From positions 1 through 64,000 of the forward strand of contig FWXP01000004.1 in the NCBI GenBank assembly GCA_900176545.1: DNA of 64,000 nt, written 5' to 3'. This DNA is from Oscillospiraceae bacterium (GTDB lineage: Bacteria > Bacillota > Clostridia > Saccharofermentanales > Saccharofermentanaceae). The notes under the pieces are model-generated. The model worked only from the letters and a program-made list of their open reading frames with translations. It was not told the origin of the DNA and searched no databases. Each line of letters opens with the position of its first letter. Position 1 is the stretch's first letter. Of this stretch, positions 7,926 through 16,742 are shown one piece after another. Made by a program: the position numbers and the translations under genes.

Positions 7926-8852
7926 ATGAAGACAACAAAGAGATTGGTAAGCACGGTGCTTGCCGGAAGTGTTCTGCTGTCGATGACGGGATGTTCGTTC
8001 CTCGACAAGTCCAAAGACGAGGTTACCCTTGCAGCCAAGCAATTCTGCAATGCCATAACCGGTCTTGATGCCGATACGATCATCGACATGTCTGACGACG
8101 AGCTCGATGACGACGTAACAGAGATGTTGCCCGGAGTATTGGACATTAAGGAAGGTGATGTCTATACGGCTGACGCGGCAGAGCTTATCGGTTCCATCGC
8201 AAAGACACTTACATATGAAGTCGACGAGGAGTCGGTAGAGGCAGACGGCAAGGAAGGAACAGGCAAGATCGATGTTACGTTCACCATGGTAGACGTCGAG
8301 GCTCTTCTGGAGGATGATGAGTTTGAGGAGATCTCCGACTTGATCGATGCCATCCCTTCCTACGATACGACAGATATCGAGATGACATTGAAACTCAACA
8401 AGACGGATGACGGATGGAAAGTAGAGGGAGTCGAGGATATCATCGAGGAAGTATATGACTTTACGGGATATCGTTTTTTCTTCTCCTTCGGTGAGGCTAT
8501 TGAGGACTACGAGCAGGAGACTGAGCCCGGATCCACGGGGGATGTTGTTCTCTATGGAGCTTCTTACATGGGCTGTGATGATGTCGACTATGACAACAAC
8601 ATCGGATATGCCACGACGGATTCCATGTATATCGCTATATCACATGCATATGGAACAGAGAACGGCGAGCCCGACTTCACGGGATACCACGCAGAGGTCA
8701 CACTTAACGGTGAAGTAGTGGCAACATCTGATGATGAGGTATTCGTTGCCGTATATCCCGGAGATGGTACGCTCGAGGCGGGTGAATATGGATTCACGTT
8801 CTATGACCCTGACGGAAATGCTTTCTGGGAAGGTACGATCATAGTAGAGTAA
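7926..8852 (+). CDS. Lipoprotein paralogue 6
   Basis: A 308-residue lipoprotein, last of the tandem set. The signal peptide ends MTGC (Cys23). The shared domain (about 30-180) has FCNAITGLDADTIIDMS and AKTLTYEVDEES, then a VDVTFTMVDVEALLED-like helix closest to paralogue 1. The C-terminal Ig-like module (about 200-308) ends in GEYGFTFYDPDGNAFWEGTI, as in paralogues 1, 2 and 7. AAGGAGG precedes the ATG. It is followed by a bidirectional terminator shared with the convergent pyrophosphatase gene. Function unknown. Its promoter lacks the operator of the others, so it may be regulated differently. Confidence 0.85.
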   Translation: MKTTKRLVSTVLAGSVLLSMTGCSFLDKSKDEVTLAAKQFCNAITGLDADTIIDMSDDELDDDVTEMLPGVLDIKEGDVYTADAAELIGSIAKTLTYEVDEESVEADGKEGTGKIDVTFTMVDVEALLEDDEFEEISDLIDAIPSYDTTDIEMTLKLNKTDDGWKVEGVEDIIEEVYDFTGYRFFFSFGEAIEDYEQETEPGSTGDVVLYGASYMGCDDVDYDNNIGYATTDSMYIAISHAYGTENGEPDFTGYHAEVTLNGEVVATSDDEVFVAVYPGDGTLEAGEYGFTFYDPDGNAFWEGTIIVE

Positions 8853-8882
8853 TAAAGGACATTACACGAAATGCATAAAGAA

Positions 8883-8910
8883 AAGGCGTCTCCCGTGAGG
8901 GAGGCGCCTT
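8883..8910. terminator. Bidirectional terminator between lipoprotein 6 and pyrophosphatase
   Basis: Stem AAGGCGTCTCCC / GGGAGGCGCCTT with GTGA loop. On the minus strand it is followed by TTTTCTTT, a good U tract for the pyrophosphatase gene. Confidence 0.8.
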
Positions 8911-8933
8911 GTTGTATGCCTGAATTTGAAGTA

Positions 8934-10553
8934 TCAGCCCCACAGAGCTGTAAGCATGGGGATTATCTGCTTCTTTCTGGACATGACTCCCGGAAGGAAT
9001 ACCTCGTTGTCCTTGGGCTCGACGGAGAATGCATATCTTATGGTATCGTCGTTGCCGAAGTAGAGAAGCACCGTTCCTTCTACGAGAACGTCGGTGAGCA
9101 TGAGGATGATCATGTCGTAGCCGTTCTTCTTCTTGAGGAGCTTCATGGTATCGAGGAATTCTTCCTTCCTCTCGAGCATCTTCTTGGAGTCGACGCAGAT
9201 GATCTGCGATACGCCAAGAGTCTGACCGGCGATATGGAATTCCTTGAAGTCCGCACCGATTAGCTCTTCTGCGGTCTTGGAATCGGAGAAGGAAGCGTCG
9301 AAGAGCTCTGCTCCGATCTCCTCTATGGTAATACCTGCGATCCTTGAGAGTCTCTCAGCCATGGCGATATCTCTCTTGGTGCATGTAGGTGACTTGAACA
9401 TAACGGTGTCTGACAGGATGGCGGATACCATGAGACCGGCCATATTGGGAGCGGGAGTAACGCCGTGCTCCTGATACATCTCGGCTACGATGGTAGTCGT
9501 GCTTCCCACGGGCTCATTACGCACCCTGATGGGCTGTGTTGTCTGGATATCGGCAAGACGGTGGTGATCGATGATCTCCAGCAGGTCTGCCTGGTCGAGC
9601 CCCGGAACAGCCTGAGCTGATTCGTTGTGGTCGACGAGGACGACTCTCTTATGCCTGGGCTTTAAGAGGTGGAACCTGGAAAGAGTACCGACTACCTTGT
9701 CGTTCTCGTTCAGGACGGGGTAGCTTCTGAACCTGCTCTTCAAGACGATCTCACGAACATCGTCGATATAGTCGCTTAAGTGGAAGCAGACAACATCGCC
9801 GGTAGCACATGCCCTTGAAGCCGGCGCAGCCTGATAGATGAGCTTTGATACGGAAAGTGCATCGAAAGGAGAGTAGATGACACATGTCCTGCTGTCCTTG
9901 TACTCCTTTAAGATCTCGCTGTCTGCATTGGTGCCGCAGAGGATGAGAGCATTGACATTCTCCTTCAGGGCTCTCCTTATCATGTCGGGCTGATTGCCGC
10001 AGAGGACGATGTTGTGTTCGCCCTTGAACATGAGTGAATCCTCGTTCAAAGGAAGTGCGATGACGATCTTACCTGATACGGAATTGACCATATCTCCGCC
10101 GTCGTTTATGATCCTTCCTTCTATAACTCCAAGGAGGTTGAACAGGGGAAGATCCGATACTTCCGGTGCCTCGATGGTGTTCATGTTATATGTGGCGATA
10201 TCGCCTGCGGATAATGTTCCGTAGAGGGTACCGTCGGAATTTACTATAGGTATGGTGGTATTGCTTCCGTCCTGAAGGATCTTCCATGCGTGATCCAATG
10301 TGACCGTAGGGTCAAGTGCAGGGGGGGTATCGAAATCGATATCGGACACCTGAGTCCTTACATCCCTTATCTTGAGAGGAGCCTGGAATCCGAATCTATT
10401 CAGCATCCTCCTTGTCTCGTCGCTTACGTGGTCAAGTCGTGCCGCTTTGTATTCCCTGTCTCCGGAGGCATTGCGAAGTGCCGCGTATGCCATGGCGGAT
10501 ACAACGGAATCGGTATCCGGGTTCTTGTGACCTACTACGTAGATGTCGTTCAT
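8934..10553 (-). CDS. ppaC: Family II (DHH) inorganic pyrophosphatase with CBS and DRTGG domains
   Basis: Hydrolyses pyrophosphate to phosphate in the cytoplasm, drawing biosynthetic reactions forward; family II enzymes use Mn2+ or Co2+. The 539-residue protein begins with the DHH signature GHKNPDTDS (8-16), is interrupted at about 70-290 by two CBS repeats around a DRTGG-like segment, then resumes with LVDHNES and IIDHHRL and the DHHA2 domain. Simple family II enzymes are near 310 residues, so the insertion marks the nucleotide-regulated CBS-PPase class, which is inhibited or activated by adenine nucleotides. The gene is single and is divergent from the oxidoreductase operon across 172 bases. 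Confidence 0.93.
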   Translation of the reverse strand: MNDIYVVGHKNPDTDSVVSAMAYAALRNASGDREYKAARLDHVSDETRRMLNRFGFQAPLKIRDVRTQVSDIDFDTPPALDPTVTLDHAWKILQDGSNTTIPIVNSDGTLYGTLSAGDIATYNMNTIEAPEVSDLPLFNLLGVIEGRIINDGGDMVNSVSGKIVIALPLNEDSLMFKGEHNIVLCGNQPDMIRRALKENVNALILCGTNADSEILKEYKDSRTCVIYSPFDALSVSKLIYQAAPASRACATGDVVCFHLSDYIDDVREIVLKSRFRSYPVLNENDKVVGTLSRFHLLKPRHKRVVLVDHNESAQAVPGLDQADLLEIIDHHRLADIQTTQPIRVRNEPVGSTTTIVAEMYQEHGVTPAPNMAGLMVSAILSDTVMFKSPTCTKRDIAMAERLSRIAGITIEEIGAELFDASFSDSKTAEELIGADFKEFHIAGQTLGVSQIICVDSKKMLERKEEFLDTMKLLKKKNGYDMIILMLTDVLVEGTVLLYFGNDDTIRYAFSVEPKDNEVFLPGVMSRKKQIIPMLTALWG

Positions 10554-10725
10554 TAATATATCTCCGTTCGTCTTGTCTTTACGGTCTTATTGTATTATCC
10601 GTCAATTCAAGTTTCAATGAATAATCATCGTAAATCTTAATATATAAATAAAGAGTTCCGAATTGAACTTTAAGCTCCTATCAACTAAAATCATTATGTA
10701 TTCCAAAAGTAAGGATGTGATCGTT

Positions 10726-11676
10726 ATGCTGAGAGTAGGAATCATGGGCTGCGGGCAGATGGCCTCGGTCATGGCAGAGAACCTTACGGACATTACCGAT
10801 GTTACGGTAGTAGCTGTAGCATCGCGCGATAAGAAGCGTGCTAATGCTTTCGCGAAGAAGTACTGTCCCTATGCCAAGACTTACGGATCTTATGAGGCGC
10901 TCGCTACGGCAGACGACGTAGATCTTGTCTACATTTCTACTCCCAATACGTATCATTACGAGAATGCCATAACGTGTCTTAAGGAGTACAAGAATATCCT
11001 TGTAGAGAAGCCTTTCGTCATGAGCAAGGCTGAGGCTGACAGTATCTTCTCGGAGGCAAAGAACAGGAATCTCTTTGTGTGCGAGGCTATGTGGACCGCA
11101 TTTATGCCTCTGCATGAGAAGGTCATAAAGTGGATCAGGGACGGAAGGATAGGCGCCGTAAGGTATATGTCCTCTAACCTGGGTTACGACATCAAGGATC
11201 GTCCGAGGCTCACTGATCCCATGCTCGGAGGCGGAGCTTACTTGGATCTCGGCGTATATCCTACGCATCTTGCCATGTCGGTCATGGGCGACGATATCTA
11301 TCCCGTAAGCGTACGTTCCAGAAAGTATTCGACCGGTATCGATGAGGACACGAGCTATATCCTCGAGAGAGCAGACGGAGCTCAGTGCGTATCCTACGTG
11401 ACCATGGATGCAAGGACTGATGCCGACGCTGCCGTTATTGGCGAGAAGGGATACATCAAGATAAAGAATATCAATAATTATGAGATGATCGAGCTGTTCG
11501 ACAAGGACGGAAAGCTCATAGACAGCGACGAGAGAAGCGGCCTGTCAGGTTACGCTCTCGAGGTGAAGGCTTGTGCCGAGGCTATAAGGAACGGCTTTAT
11601 CCAGTGCCGTCAGATGCCATGGAGCAGGACAGCGGCCCTCGCCGGCATAAATGATAAGATCATCTCCATGATGTGA
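10726..11676 (+). CDS. Gfo/Idh/MocA-family NAD(P)-dependent oxidoreductase
   Basis: Predicted dehydrogenase acting on a sugar, polyol or similar compound; the substrate is unknown. The N-terminal Rossmann motif GIMGCGQMA lies at the very start, followed by VVAVASRDKKRA, the YISTPNTYHYENA strand and the EKPF motif with its conserved lysine. The later GGGAYLDLGVYP segment holds residues usual in the family's catalytic domain. About 316 residues, normal length. The ATG at 10726 is preferred to upstream in-frame starts because the Rossmann strand begins there and AAGGATG lies just upstream. It leads a tight operon with a methyltransferase, a CmpB protein and a phosphodiesterase. Confidence 0.9.
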   Translation: MLRVGIMGCGQMASVMAENLTDITDVTVVAVASRDKKRANAFAKKYCPYAKTYGSYEALATADDVDLVYISTPNTYHYENAITCLKEYKNILVEKPFVMSKAEADSIFSEAKNRNLFVCEAMWTAFMPLHEKVIKWIRDGRIGAVRYMSSNLGYDIKDRPRLTDPMLGGGAYLDLGVYPTHLAMSVMGDDIYPVSVRSRKYSTGIDEDTSYILERADGAQCVSYVTMDARTDADAAVIGEKGYIKIKNINNYEMIELFDKDGKLIDSDERSGLSGYALEVKACAEAIRNGFIQCRQMPWSRTAALAGINDKIISMM

Positions 11677-11703
11677 TAAGAAGGAAACAAAAGGAATCAG
11701 GTA

Positions 11704-12330
11704 ATGGCGCATTACTATGACAGCATGCCGGACACTCCGTCCGACAGAAGGCTCATCGATTACAGGGCTAACGGTATCAACTTCAGCTTTGTGACCGATA
11801 CTAACGTATTCAGCAGGAACGATGTAGATAAAGGTACGGACCTGCTCATCAATTCAGTTATCGAAGATATAAAGGAGAGAGGCGCCAGGAAGGGCGAAAG
11901 GCTCCTTGACTTAGGCTGCGGCTACGGTGTAGTAGGTGTTGTCATGAAGTCGGTATTCATGTCCTTCGAGGTTACTTCCGTTGACGTTAATGCACGTGCG
12001 GTAGAGCTTGCCCGCGAGAATATGGCTTCCAATAACGTCAAGCTCACAAAGTGCATGCAGTCGAATGTGCTCTCCGCGCTCGATGAGAGTGACATCTTCG
12101 ACATAGTCATGACCAATCCTCCCGTCAGGGCAGGCAAGCAGACCGTATTCTCGTTCTACGAGCAGGCTTATGAGCATATGGCTCCCGGAGCCTCTATCTA
12201 TTCTGTTCTCCAGAGAAAGCAGGGTGCGCCGTCTTCTGAGAAGAAGCTCATGGAGCTCTTCGGCAATTGCGAGACGGTAGCTATCAGCGGAGGATATCGA
12301 GTCATGAAGGCAGTCAAGGAGAATCCCTGA
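11704..12330 (+). CDS. Class I SAM methyltransferase, RsmC/small-domain MTS type
   Basis: Predicted N2-guanine methyltransferase of the RsmC/YbxB group, which modify 16S rRNA or act on related substrates in the cytoplasm. The 208-residue protein has SAM motif I LLDLGCGYGVVG, the acidic SVDVNARAVELA motif, and motif IV NPPV that flips the target base. It lacks the N-terminal pseudo-domain of E. coli RsmC, as do the short Firmicutes forms. Its stop overlaps the ATG of the next gene (TGATG at 12328), so translation is coupled. The exact target base is an inference from family. Confidence 0.85.
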   Translation: MAHYYDSMPDTPSDRRLIDYRANGINFSFVTDTNVFSRNDVDKGTDLLINSVIEDIKERGARKGERLLDLGCGYGVVGVVMKSVFMSFEVTSVDVNARAVELARENMASNNVKLTKCMQSNVLSALDESDIFDIVMTNPPVRAGKQTVFSFYEQAYEHMAPGASIYSVLQRKQGAPSSEKKLMELFGNCETVAISGGYRVMKAVKENP

Positions 12331-13319
12331 TGTCCGGATTTTGGCATTTGGTCGCGTTCCTCAACGGCATACTCCCGTTTGAGTTCACGGATTCGATGAT
12401 AATGTTCTATATCTACGGCTTTATCGGCTGGATAGTGGAAGTCATCTATTATGGTGTCACGGAAGAGAAGTTCATCAACAGGGGATTCCTTAACGGCCCC
12501 CACTGTCCCGTATACGGCATAGGATTCTACGGAGTCATATGGTTCTTCAGGCCTTTCGTGCATAACTTTCCGCTCTTGTTCTTCGGTTCAGCCTTTATCG
12601 CTACTACCGTAGAGCTTATCGCCGGCGTCGTCCTTTACTGGATCTTCCACATGAGATGGTGGGACTATTCGGATTATAAGTTCAATTTCCACGGATTTAT
12701 CTGTCTTCGATTCTTCATCTACTGGGGTCTTGCATGTTCCCTGGGTATGTATATGCTCCATCCCGCGGTCATGAGGATCATAGGCTTTATGAGTTCTCCG
12801 GTAAAGAGAGTTATCGTGTCGACTTTTTCCATGATACTGGTATTAGACATCGTAGTTACCGTAACAAGTATCTTCCGCTTGAGTGACAAGGTGAAGTTCA
12901 TAGGCAATATATCCGGCGGCATAAGGCTGGTGTCCGATAAGCTCGGCTCCCAGATCTACGGTACAGTTGATAATATCGTGACTACGACTACTCCCGTCGT
13001 GGAGACTACGAATAAGTCTTACTCGGAATTTCGTGAGATGTATTCAAAGCACCGCGAAGAGGAGAAGGAGCTTTCCAAGAAGCACAGGGCAGAGGAACGT
13101 GAGCTCCTGGGATCTTATGTGGATATCGGCAAGCAGGGCCTGGTAAAGACCAAGGATGCGGCCGGCGCGAAGATAGGTACTATCTTAGATACCATCAAAG
13201 GATCCGAGCTTCGAATATTGAGCATCCTTCGTCCGGGCCACGGTGACGATAACGACGAGACTATAAGATATCTCCAGGATCAGCTGGAAGATATAAGACC
13301 TACGGAGGGAAAGAAATGA
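12330..13319 (+). CDS. CmpB-type multi-pass membrane protein (PF06541-like)
   Basis: About 329 residues. The N-terminal FYIYGFIGWIVEVIYYG, followed by NRGFLNGPHCPVYGIG, is the hallmark of the ABC_trans_CmpB family, common in Clostridia and called a putative ABC transporter permease though its role is unproven. Roughly five to six membrane segments occupy residues 1-200; the last 130 residues are cytoplasmic, charged and probably coiled coil. The ATG at 12330 overlaps the upstream stop. Its own stop overlaps the next ATG (13316). No ATP-binding subunit lies next to it, so a true transport role is doubtful. Residues about 30-200 carry the family match; the charged tail is unique to this copy as far as can be seen. 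Confidence 0.85.
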   Translation: MSGFWHLVAFLNGILPFEFTDSMIMFYIYGFIGWIVEVIYYGVTEEKFINRGFLNGPHCPVYGIGFYGVIWFFRPFVHNFPLLFFGSAFIATTVELIAGVVLYWIFHMRWWDYSDYKFNFHGFICLRFFIYWGLACSLGMYMLHPAVMRIIGFMSSPVKRVIVSTFSMILVLDIVVTVTSIFRLSDKVKFIGNISGGIRLVSDKLGSQIYGTVDNIVTTTTPVVETTNKSYSEFREMYSKHREEEKELSKKHRAEERELLGSYVDIGKQGLVKTKDAAGAKIGTILDTIKGSELRILSILRPGHGDDNDETIRYLQDQLEDIRPTEGKK

Positions 13320-13831
13320 AGATAATGGTAGCATCAGATATCCACGGTTCCATAGGCTGGGCCGGAAGGATAATAGAGAAGTATAAGGAGACGGGAGCGG
13401 ATAAGCTCCTTTTATTGGGAGACCTGCTCTACCACGGACCTCGAAATGATCTTCCTTCGGACTACGCTCCCAAGGAAGTCATAGCACTTCTAAACGAGTA
13501 CAAGAAGGATATACTTGCGGTAAGGGGCAACTGCGATACCGAAGTTGACCAGATGGTACTGGAATTCCCCATAATGGCGGAGTACATATATGTAACCAGC
13601 GGAGATCTTACTATCTTTGCTACCCACGGTCATCACCACAGTGATACCAACCCGCCCGTATTCCTGCCCGAAGGAGCGATCCTCATGACGGGACATACGC
13701 ATGTAGCCTGCGATGTCATAAAGGACGGCTTCAGATATATGAACCCCGGATCGCCTTCTATCCCCAAGAACGGTACGATGCCTTCCTACATCCTTGTAGA
13801 AGACGGCAAGGCGGAGCTTATCGCCTTCTGA
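13316..13831 (+). CDS. YfcE/MJ0936-type metallophosphoesterase
   Basis: A 171-residue calcineurin-like phosphodiesterase, the size of YfcE. Motifs: ASDIHGS (metal ligands Asp and His), LLLGDLLYHG, VRGNCD, THGHH and MTGHTHV, then NPGSPSIPK. YfcE-type enzymes cleave phosphodiester model substrates with two Mn2+ ions; the cell substrate is uncertain. The start overlaps the stop of the CmpB gene by four bases, and it closes the operon begun at 10726. Confidence 0.92.
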   Translation: MKIMVASDIHGSIGWAGRIIEKYKETGADKLLLLGDLLYHGPRNDLPSDYAPKEVIALLNEYKKDILAVRGNCDTEVDQMVLEFPIMAEYIYVTSGDLTIFATHGHHHSDTNPPVFLPEGAILMTGHTHVACDVIKDGFRYMNPGSPSIPKNGTMPSYILVEDGKAELIAF

Positions 13832-13880
13832 TATTCGGGTGTATAATCAATATCTAATTTAATTAAAAGGAGACTAACAT

Positions 13881-14741
13881 ATGTCAGCATGTGATTCATG
13901 CCCTTCTAAGGCAGGCTGTACTTCACAGAGCACCTGCCCTTCTGCAAACGGTGAAGCTCAAAGAAGCTCTGCTCCTACGGTGGAGCCTTCTAATGCAAAT
14001 ACAGATATCAAGAAAGTCATCGGCGTGGCAAGCGGTAAGGGAGGAGTAGGAAAGTCCTTCGTTACTTCAGCTCTTGCGGTGCTCCTTGCACGTAAGGGCT
14101 ATAAGGTCGGAATAATGGACGCCGATGTCACGGGTCCTTCCATTCCGCGTGCCTTCGGTCTCAAGGAGACCTTGACGGCTACCGAGGAGAACCATATAGT
14201 TCCCGCTTCTACCAAGACGGGCATCAAGGCAGTATCCCTGAACCTTCTTACCGACGATGAGGAATCTCCCGTTATCTGGAGAGGTCCCGTTATCTCAGGG
14301 CTTGTAAGACAGTTCTGGACAGATGTCGACTGGGGTACATTAGATGTACTTCTTATCGATATGCCTCCCGGCACGGGCGATGTCCCTCTTACTGTATTCC
14401 AGTCTCTTCCCGTTGACGGTATCGTGATGGTGTCTACTCCTCAGGATCTTGTATCCATGATCGTCAGCAAGGCAAGGAATATGGCATCCATGATGAACGT
14501 TCCCGTATTGGGTCTTGTAGAGAATATGAGCTATATCATCTGTCCTCACTGCGGTGAGAAGATGAGCCTCTTCGGAAGCGACGACGTGCTCGAGGAATCC
14601 ACTAAGAAAGCAGGTCTTGATATCCTGGATAAGCTTCCAATGGATCCTTCCTCAACTAAGCTCGTAGATTCGGGTAATGTGGAAGATCTGGAGGCTGATA
14701 TCCTCGCGAATACGGTAAAGGCGATCGAAGATCTCTTATGA
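13881..14741 (+). CDS. mrp: Mrp/NBP35-family iron-sulfur carrier ATPase
   Basis: Cytoplasmic P-loop ATPase thought to bind and pass on [4Fe-4S] clusters. The 286-residue protein has an N-terminal cysteine cluster (Cys4, Cys7, Cys13, Cys19), the deviant Walker A GKGGVGKS at 52-59, Walker B DMPPGTGD, and the C-terminal CxxC pair Cys221/Cys224 that holds the bridging cluster in the dimer. The N-terminal cysteines are typical of NBP35-like forms, whereas many bacterial Mrp proteins have a different N-domain. TATAAT at 13842-13847 upstream and AAAAGGAG before the ATG suggest its own promoter. The stop overlaps the next lipoprotein start. Confidence 0.92.
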   Translation: MSACDSCPSKAGCTSQSTCPSANGEAQRSSAPTVEPSNANTDIKKVIGVASGKGGVGKSFVTSALAVLLARKGYKVGIMDADVTGPSIPRAFGLKETLTATEENHIVPASTKTGIKAVSLNLLTDDEESPVIWRGPVISGLVRQFWTDVDWGTLDVLLIDMPPGTGDVPLTVFQSLPVDGIVMVSTPQDLVSMIVSKARNMASMMNVPVLGLVENMSYIICPHCGEKMSLFGSDDVLEESTKKAGLDILDKLPMDPSSTKLVDSGNVEDLEADILANTVKAIEDLL

Positions 14742-15295
14742 GAAGCAAAGCTTGCCGGCTGATAGCCGGAACGCTCCTTACAGCGTCTCTCATGCTTTCC
14801 TTATGCTCCTGCTCGCGCGCTGCGGATACCTCGATATACGGAAGATGTTCCAAGTATCTGGGAGAAGCAGATTATACTGCTTCGCTGACTGCTATGACCT
14901 ATGAGCAGATCCCGGATGAGGAGGCCGGATACTTCGGTATCCTGTACAGGGAAGTAACCGATATCGACGGACTCCTGGCACAAGGTCAGGTCCCGGTATG
15001 TCTGTATTTCTATAATTCCATGGCTTCGTCTGATACGATAGGCATAACGGCAGGAGTCGAGGACTTAGCGCAGGTATTGTCCGATCAGGTCCTGTTCATT
15101 GCCGTAGACGGCATGGTCGAAACGGGGCTTAGCGGCACTTATTCGGTAGAGGCATATCCTGAGTTCGTTCTTATCCCGCCCGGAGGAACACCGGTGAAGT
15201 TCGAAGGATTCAATTACGATACATGGGATGCAAGCGATGTAGCTTCATGGCTTGAAAGTAACGGCTATACACCGGACTATACTAAGCTTCAATAA
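14738..15295 (+). CDS. Small lipoprotein, possible thioredoxin-like fold without CxxC
   Basis: A 185-residue exported protein of uncertain function. The N-terminus is a signal peptide with a Cys pair (SLCSC) that can serve as lipobox. The mature part has strand-helix patterning with VPVCLYFYNS, a LSDQVLFIAVDG strand and YPEFVLIPPGGTPVKFEG, which recalls the end of a thioredoxin fold (a cis-Pro after a Tyr, then a beta hairpin), but no CxxC redox motif is present. ATGA overlap with mrp (14738-14741) implies co-translation. It lies between mrp and ispF; no functional link is shown. Confidence is high for the gene, low for the fold. Confidence 0.75.
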   Translation: MRSKACRLIAGTLLTASLMLSLCSCSRAADTSIYGRCSKYLGEADYTASLTAMTYEQIPDEEAGYFGILYREVTDIDGLLAQGQVPVCLYFYNSMASSDTIGITAGVEDLAQVLSDQVLFIAVDGMVETGLSGTYSVEAYPEFVLIPPGGTPVKFEGFNYDTWDASDVASWLESNGYTPDYTKLQ

Positions 15296-15310
15296 TGAAA
15301 GGTGATCTTT

Positions 15311-15814
15311 ATGGAGTATGAGTATTTTACGACGATAGGACAGGACAGTCACAGGTTCGAGGATGAGATCCTCGACAAGGAGACTAACACCATAAAGCTC
15401 GGAGGATACGATGTTCCTCACGACAGAAGGTACTCGGCCAACAGTGACGGTGACGTTATACTTCACTCCGTGACTAATGCGATCTCAGGCTGTACCGGGA
15501 TCAATATCCTGGGCGGTATCGCAGATAAGATCTGTCTGGAGGACGGGATAAAGGATTCATCGGTCTACTTAAGGGAGGCCATGAAGGACCTGGGGGACAA
15601 TGAGATCGTCCACCTCTCCATAACGATAGAGTGTCTTCGTCCCAAGCTCAAGGCGCATATCCCGGGGATAAGGACCAAGCTTTCCGAGCTTCTCGGAATA
15701 GATGAGAAGAGGATCGGCATTACGGCTACCACCGGAGAAGGTCTTACGGGGTTCGGAAGAGGAGAAGGCGTACAGGTATTCTCCCTGATGAGCTTTAAAA
15801 GGCCTGTGGAATAA
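15311..15814 (+). CDS. ispF: 2-C-methyl-D-erythritol 2,4-cyclodiphosphate synthase, divergent form
   Basis: Fifth step of the MEP isoprenoid pathway: closes the cyclodiphosphate ring with release of CMP. About 167 residues. Metal site DSH near the start, SDGDVILHS (usual form SDADVLLHA) and the C-terminal ATTGEGLTGFGRGEG (usual form ATTxExLGxxGRxEG) identify the family, but several positions differ from textbook IspF. Activity is likely but less certain than for a canonical copy. The ATG at 15311 has AAAGGTGA upstream. ispD lies convergently nearby on the other strand; in many bacteria the two are adjacent or fused. Confidence 0.85.
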   Translation: MEYEYFTTIGQDSHRFEDEILDKETNTIKLGGYDVPHDRRYSANSDGDVILHSVTNAISGCTGINILGGIADKICLEDGIKDSSVYLREAMKDLGDNEIVHLSITIECLRPKLKAHIPGIRTKLSELLGIDEKRIGITATTGEGLTGFGRGEGVQVFSLMSFKRPVE

Positions 15815-15820
15815 CATACT

Positions 15821-15863
15821 AAAGGGACCGAAGATAACTAACTGTTCTCACGGTCCCTTTACC
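15821..15863. terminator. Terminator after ispF
   Basis: AAAGGGACCG (15821-15830) / CGGTCCCTTT (15851-15860), ten perfect pairs around a 20-base loop. A second 9-pair AT-rich repeat AAGACATTT / AAATGTCTT lies at 15910-15932 in the same gap. Confidence 0.7.
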
Positions 15864-16028
15864 TCTTTGGAGGAATAACTACTGATCAAATGTAAGAAGA
15901 AGATCCGCCAAGACATTTCTTAAAAATGTCTTAAAACTACTTTTATACTAACACTAAAGATTTAGCGGGTCGGTTGGAAATATTAAACAAATTTGAGCTG
16001 TTGCCTTTGTGTCAGGACTACAAAGACC

Positions 16029-16727
16029 TTACATGAGAGCTTCAGCTATCTTTATATCCTCGGGAGTCGTTATCTTGATGTTCCTGTAAGAACCCTTGCT
16101 TATCACTACCTTATAGCCCAGTAGTTCAGCCAGGGCAGTATCGTCGGTCGCTTCGATGTTATTGGCGACGGCATTCTCGTAAGATCTTTTAAGAACATCG
16201 TACTTAAAGCACTGTGGTGTCTGAACTTCCACGAGTGAAGACCTGTCGGGAGTATTGGCAACGATATCTCCGCTGACTTCCTTTACGGTATTCTTCAATG
16301 GGACTCCTGCCACGCATACATCGCATGTCTGAAGCCTTTTAAGACCGTCGCTTAGGATATCCGTATCTACCAGAGGTCTTGCTCCGTCGTGGATGAAGAC
16401 TGCATCGTCAGATGAAGGCGGGACAGCCAGGTCCTTAAGCGCCTTGACACCGTTATATACGGACTCGGTCCTGGAAGATCCTCCCAAGACTATCTTTTCT
16501 GCAAATTCGAATCCGTAAGATGCGACTTCGTCTTCCAGCAGCTTCTTATTAGCTTCGTTCGTAACAAGGACGGCAGATATGTCGACACCTGCTTCTCCAA
16601 GATCTTTAAAGGCAGACAGTGTCCTGGCGATGACCGTCATCCCGCCTATCTTCAGGAACAGCTTGTTCTTTCCCATGCGGGTACTGCTTCCTGCAGCGGG
16701 GATTATCACATATAACCGCTTTGTCAT
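16029..16727 (-). CDS. ispD: 2-C-methyl-D-erythritol 4-phosphate cytidylyltransferase
   Basis: Third step of the MEP pathway: joins CTP and MEP to form CDP-ME. The 232-residue protein starts with the nucleotide-binding loop IPAAGSSTRMGKNKLFL, has VLGGSSRTESVYNG, HDGARPLV and near the end TDDTALAELLG and ITTPEDI, all standard IspD motifs. Normal length. It follows radA on the minus strand by 15 bases, so the two are co-transcribed. It is convergent with ispF. Confidence 0.95.
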   Translation of the reverse strand: MTKRLYVIIPAAGSSTRMGKNKLFLKIGGMTVIARTLSAFKDLGEAGVDISAVLVTNEANKKLLEDEVASYGFEFAEKIVLGGSSRTESVYNGVKALKDLAVPPSSDDAVFIHDGARPLVDTDILSDGLKRLQTCDVCVAGVPLKNTVKEVSGDIVANTPDRSSLVEVQTPQCFKYDVLKRSYENAVANNIEATDDTALAELLGYKVVISKGSYRNIKITTPEDIKIAEALM

Positions 16728-16742
16728 CTTATTCTCCTTACC

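Noticed and set aside
15910-15932. AAGACATTT/AAATGTCTT as the ispD terminator
   Set aside because: AT-rich, no U tract in the proper place on the minus strand; kept only as a repeat note.
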